Source: a bacterium | Lineage (GTDB): Bacteria > Bacillota_I > Bacilli_A > RF39 > UBA660 | Assembly: GCA_029007415.1 (NCBI GenBank) | Contig: JAQXHT010000123.1 | Coordinates: 1-8,662, forward strand | Direction of reading: 5' to 3' | DNA: 8,662 nucleotides | Shown here: one piece after another, positions 6,614 to 8,662 of the stretch | Position numbering within the stretch: position 1 is the stretch's first letter | How the letters are laid out: every line of letters begins with the position of its first letter | Made by a program: the position numbers and the translations under genes | The notes under the pieces: model-generated | Seen by the model: the letters and a program-made list of their open reading frames with translations, nothing else | What the model was told of the DNA's origin: nothing | Database searches by the model: none

Positions 6614-7992
6614 TTTATTTTATATGGCGCTATTGATGTTCCATCTCCACTAGATATTTTTACATCAGCTTTTAAATTTATGACTGGTCTTACACCATTA
6701 TCATCATTGGCCTTATAATATTGACTTAAACTTCCTGAGGGATATATTGCCCAAATAAGTGATGTATAAGTAGACGAAGAAAAAACAGATGGAGACATTG
6801 TCCAATAAGCTTTTGTATTGTATAAATAAAAATCACTATTTGGTGAATATGAAGCATCATGATGTCCACGACCTCCAGCCATTGACACTTCATCAGCTGT
6901 TATCAGCGCCACTGGATACTCTAGTTTTGCACTTGAATTCGATACTCTAAATTTATCATTATCTTGCATACATTTCAAACTTGGACTTTTATTAGAGACT
7001 AATCGATTATATGAACCATAGCGACTTAATGATGTCACTAAATATCCTGTTCCACTTATAACACTTCGATCATTGCAAAACGTTTCATCTGCTAAATACA
7101 TTGTATATTTAATCATGTTATGCTTATACCAATTATCCAACATTTCTTTTACTGCAGAATTTACATTATTTTTTACAGCATCATTATAAGTATCACTACT
7201 ATATGAGATTGGCTGTACTGTCATTGTAGTATCATTTTGATATCCTGTTACTTTATAAACTACATTACATTCTGTGTTTAAACAACTATATAATTTTCCT
7301 GCTACTATTTCATCATGATTATCTTTCCAAGTTAGTTGTTTGATAGTTCCTGTTAAAGTGAATTTTTTAGTTGATTTATCAAAGGTGTAACCTGTTCCAA
7401 AATTATATTTTTGTGTATTGGTAAACCAGTTGTATTCTGTAGTTCCGTTATTCTCATGAAGGGAGAATTTTTCGTTGTATTTATATCCTACATACGTTGG
7501 ATCCCACCATTTACTATTAAATTGTGATTTGCCTATTGTTGTAGCTTCTCCTGTATCGTTTGTCTTTTTACCAGCATAAATCATACGAATACTTCCATCA
7601 CCATTACGGCGAATAATTCTCCAGATAAATCCTGCAAATGATACGTAATTATTTTTCACTGCTCCTCGATAATAATAACTTGCTCCTTCATCATCTTCGG
7701 CCATAAATAAACCTTCATCTGTCGTGGCTGTCTTAGAAAAGTCTGGAATGCCTTTCGCAGTTATATTTTGTTTAGCTAGTTCTACACTAGATTCATGATT
7801 ATTCATTACTAACATACAATCTGATAAGGTGTTGAAACCATTTCTGATACAGTAATCATCTCCTTGATTTATTACTATTTTTATCTTTCCAAAGTAATAT
7901 TTATTCATAGCAGTATTATCTGCATCAATTGATAACCATACTCGTAAATTAAATTTATCGGTTGATTTACTGCTAATTGTTCCTGTATACAA
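6610..7992 (-). CDS. Longest intact segment of the broken surface protein (460 codons, GVRPVINL-type domain)
   Basis: This open segment follows the second in-frame TAA. It begins at a TTG (7992) with no ribosome binding site, so it is more likely a gene remnant than a separate gene. It contains FNLRVWLSIDAD (14-25), a CIRNGFNTLSDC pair of cysteines (48-59), FSKTATTDEGLFMAEDD (85-101), the conserved-looking SYYYRGAVKNNYVSFAGFIW (105-124), RNGDGSIRMIYAG (129-141), CNDRSVISGTGY (306-317), EYPVALITADEVSMAGG (358-374), KAYWTMSP (394-401) and a C-terminal GVRPVINLKADVKISSGDG (433-451). I recognise this order from repeatedly found uncharacterised exported proteins of gut Bacilli; the YW..SP and GVRP ending recalls DUF6273-like domains. 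There is no LPXTG motif or C-terminal membrane segment. The stop TAG lies within the clpB CIRCE element. Confidence 0.6.
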   Translation of the reverse strand: MYTGTISSKSTDKFNLRVWLSIDADNTAMNKYYFGKIKIVINQGDDYCIRNGFNTLSDCMLVMNNHESSVELAKQNITAKGIPDFSKTATTDEGLFMAEDDEGASYYYRGAVKNNYVSFAGFIWRIIRRNGDGSIRMIYAGKKTNDTGEATTIGKSQFNSKWWDPTYVGYKYNEKFSLHENNGTTEYNWFTNTQKYNFGTGYTFDKSTKKFTLTGTIKQLTWKDNHDEIVAGKLYSCLNTECNVVYKVTGYQNDTTMTVQPISYSSDTYNDAVKNNVNSAVKEMLDNWYKHNMIKYTMYLADETFCNDRSVISGTGYLVTSLSRYGSYNRLVSNKSPSLKCMQDNDKFRVSNSSAKLEYPVALITADEVSMAGGRGHHDASYSPNSDFYLYNTKAYWTMSPSVFSSSTYTSLIWAIYPSGSLSQYYKANDDNGVRPVINLKADVKISSGDGTSIAPYKIN

Positions 7993-8406
7993 TTCAGTTT
8001 ATGAAGATTGTAAATTTTCGGTTTTTAATGATGAGTTATCATTAGATAAATTATATCTAATGAAGTTGTATGGAACTAATTCACAATCGGTTCCACATTT
8101 ATTCTTCGCTTCTGTATCATCCTCTAAGTAAATAGTATATTTCAAATCAGTTGTAGCGTTATTTACTAACGAAAAACTATATGGCTCGTTACTTAGTCCA
8201 TCACTAACTTCTTGGGGAGCAGCATTCACCAGACTTATATCTTTCGAACCTTATTCATCTAACTTTACTTCTAAGTCTCCTATTTTATAAATTATTTTTT
8301 CATTACTACCAATTATATCTTTCTGTAATAATGCATAACTTACTCCAATTATTCCTATTAGCAGTATTAAAAATATCACTAAAAACAATATTTTTTTCTT
8401 TTTCAC
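6610..8406 (-). pseudogene. Exported surface protein gene with two in-frame TAA stops
   Basis: From GTG at 8406 to TAG at 6610 there are 599 codons in one frame, with TAA at codon 52 (8253-8251) and codon 136 (8001-7999) and no frameshift. Codons 1-27 give a Lys-rich start (MKKKK), a long hydrophobic segment and SYA, a possible signal-peptidase site or membrane anchor. Codons 42-180 give a beta-rich domain typical of exported proteins of gut Firmicutes: DLEVKLDE, stop, ISLVNAAP, YSFSLVNNATTDLKYTIYLE, then after the second stop LYTGTISS and FNLRVWLSIDAD. The rest is the large domain described for 6610-7992. A TGA sits three codons before the GTG, and AGGAG lies 10 nt upstream. Each TAA is one substitution from Lys, Gln or Glu, so the lesions could be recent, an assembly error or, less likely, read through. 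Function is unknown; an envelope or adhesin-like role is only inferred. Confidence 0.75.
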
Positions 8407-8416
8407 TACTCACCAA

Positions 8417-8421
8417 CTCCT
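8417..8421 (-). promoter_or_regulatory. Ribosome binding site of the surface-protein gene
   Basis: The minus strand reads AGGAG, 10 nt before the GTG at 8406; a second purine-rich GGTGAG lies nearer. Together with the in-frame TGA three codons upstream, it supports GTG as the original start. Confidence 0.55.
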
Positions 8422-8434
8422 TTTTTATAGCAAC

Positions 8435-8475
8435 AAAAAAGACAGATTTATACGAAATTGTATAACTCTATCTTT
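8435..8475 (-). terminator. Strong terminator-like hairpin between upstream DNA and the surface-protein gene
   Basis: On the minus strand the arms AAAGATAGAGTTATAC (8475-8460) and GTATAAATCTGTCTTT (8453-8438) pair over 16 positions with one G-A mismatch and one G-U wobble. The loop is 6 nt and six T follow (8440-8435). It ends only about 29 nt before the GTG. It either terminates a gene beyond the right edge or acts as an attenuator in the leader of the surface gene. Confidence 0.75.
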
Positions 8476-8519
8476 AATACACAATAAAAGAAAGTAGTTT
8501 TAATTAGATTGAATAAATA

Positions 8520-8529
8520 CCCCCCCCCC
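8520..8529. repeat. Homopolymer of ten C (ten G on the minus strand)
   Basis: Ten consecutive C stand in very AT-rich DNA, 114 bp upstream of the surface-gene GTG. Tracts of this length are prone to slipped-strand length change and also to sequencing error. Confidence 0.9.
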
Positions 8530-8530
8530 A

Positions 8531-8547
8531 GGTTAATTTATGGTTAA
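8531..8547. repeat. Direct repeat GGTTAA-N5-GGTTAA
   Basis: Two identical hexamers sit 11 bp apart (8531-8536 and 8542-8547), about one helical turn, next to the poly-C tract. The spacing would suit a dimeric regulator, but no regulator is identified. Confidence 0.35.
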
Positions 8548-8662
8548 CTTGAGGACTTAAGCAAATTATGTAGAAAGAACGAACAATTTTTTTAATTTTA
8601 TTTAAGTAAACATTGGTCATTATTCAATCCCTACTCTCTAGATGTCTTCAATACTTATAGCG

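Larger units (their letters stand above)
8507..8629. repeat. 10-bp inverted repeat flanking the poly-C region
   Basis: GATTGAATAA (8507-8516) and its perfect reverse complement TTATTCAATC (8620-8629) enclose 103 bp that include the ten-C tract. The repeat is read directly. A role, such as ends of an invertible or MITE-like segment, is speculative because a 10-bp match in AT-rich DNA can occur by chance. Confidence 0.5.
8407..8662. other. Non-coding region upstream of the surface-protein gene
   Basis: Apart from the ribosome binding site, hairpin, poly-C tract and repeats listed separately, I see no convincing gene here. A 38-codon minus-strand frame (8620-8504) crosses the G tract but lacks recognisable protein features. 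No clear sigma-A promoter was found on the minus strand, so how the surface gene would be transcribed is unresolved. Confidence 0.5.

Noticed and set aside
6660..6830. Diversity-generating retroelement target in the C-terminal domain
   Set aside because: The region is not enriched in AAC/AAT codons of the type mutated by such elements, and no reverse transcriptase or template repeat is visible in the window.
7999..8229. Separate 76-codon gene starting at GTG 8229
   Set aside because: There is no ribosome binding site, and it is in the same frame as both flanking segments, so it is better read as the middle part of the interrupted surface gene.
7999..8253. Reassigned stop codon (TAA as sense) explaining the broken surface gene
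   Set aside because: TAA ends murJ, clpB and the plus-strand FemAB gene at sensible positions, so a code change is not supported.
8504..8620. 38-codon minus-strand frame crossing the G tract as a phase-variable gene
   Set aside because: The ribosome binding site is weak and the product unremarkable, and neither nine nor eleven G would fuse it to the surface-protein frame.
1..8662. CRISPR arrays, transposons, tRNA/rRNA genes or a defence system
   Set aside because: No regularly spaced repeats, transposase or recombinase motifs, or tRNA-like cloverleaf were seen on either strand.

Overview
The window is AT-rich, gene-dense DNA from a low-GC Bacillota, most likely an uncultured gut-type Bacilli/Erysipelotrichia-like or RF39-like lineage close to the Mollicutes branch. 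The signs are Shine-Dalgarno sites before nearly all genes, a HrcA/CIRCE-controlled ClpB that lacks its N-domain (as in mycoplasmas), FemAB-type cell-wall transferases, a Cse60-like small protein, and a multidomain surface protein of a type common in gut Firmicutes. Tryptophan is encoded by TGG, and TGA closes the reading frame just upstream of some starts, so the standard bacterial code applies. The lineage is inferred, not proven.

Left half (1-4198), cell wall: a YtgP-type lipid II flippase (murJ) is followed on the minus strand by a FemAB-family peptidyltransferase that runs off the left edge. The two genes are joined by a TAATG stop/start overlap. A second FemAB paralogue is divergently transcribed from a 78-87 bp intergenic region that holds candidate promoters for both directions. 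FemX-type enzymes add the first bridge amino acid to lipid II on the inner membrane face and MurJ then flips lipid II outward, so these three genes look like one functional cassette.

Middle (4179-6613), stress: a 58-codon Cse60-like gene overlaps the 3' end of the second FemAB gene tail to tail. Upstream of it on the same strand is clpB, a disaggregase shortened to start at the first AAA+ module. clpB has a near-perfect sigma-A promoter overlapped by a CIRCE operator, and a stem-loop terminator that contains its own stop codon.

Right part (6610-8662), surface protein: a reading frame of 598 codons plus stop encodes an N-terminally anchored exported protein that ends in a GVRPVINL-type domain. 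It is interrupted by two in-frame TAA codons but has no frameshift. Its final stop lies inside the clpB CIRCE element. Upstream are a strong terminator-like hairpin, a run of ten C, and a 10-bp inverted repeat flanking that run. This could be a switched-off or phase-variable surface locus, or a decaying one. I see no CRISPR array, transposase, tRNA, rRNA or recognisable defence system.
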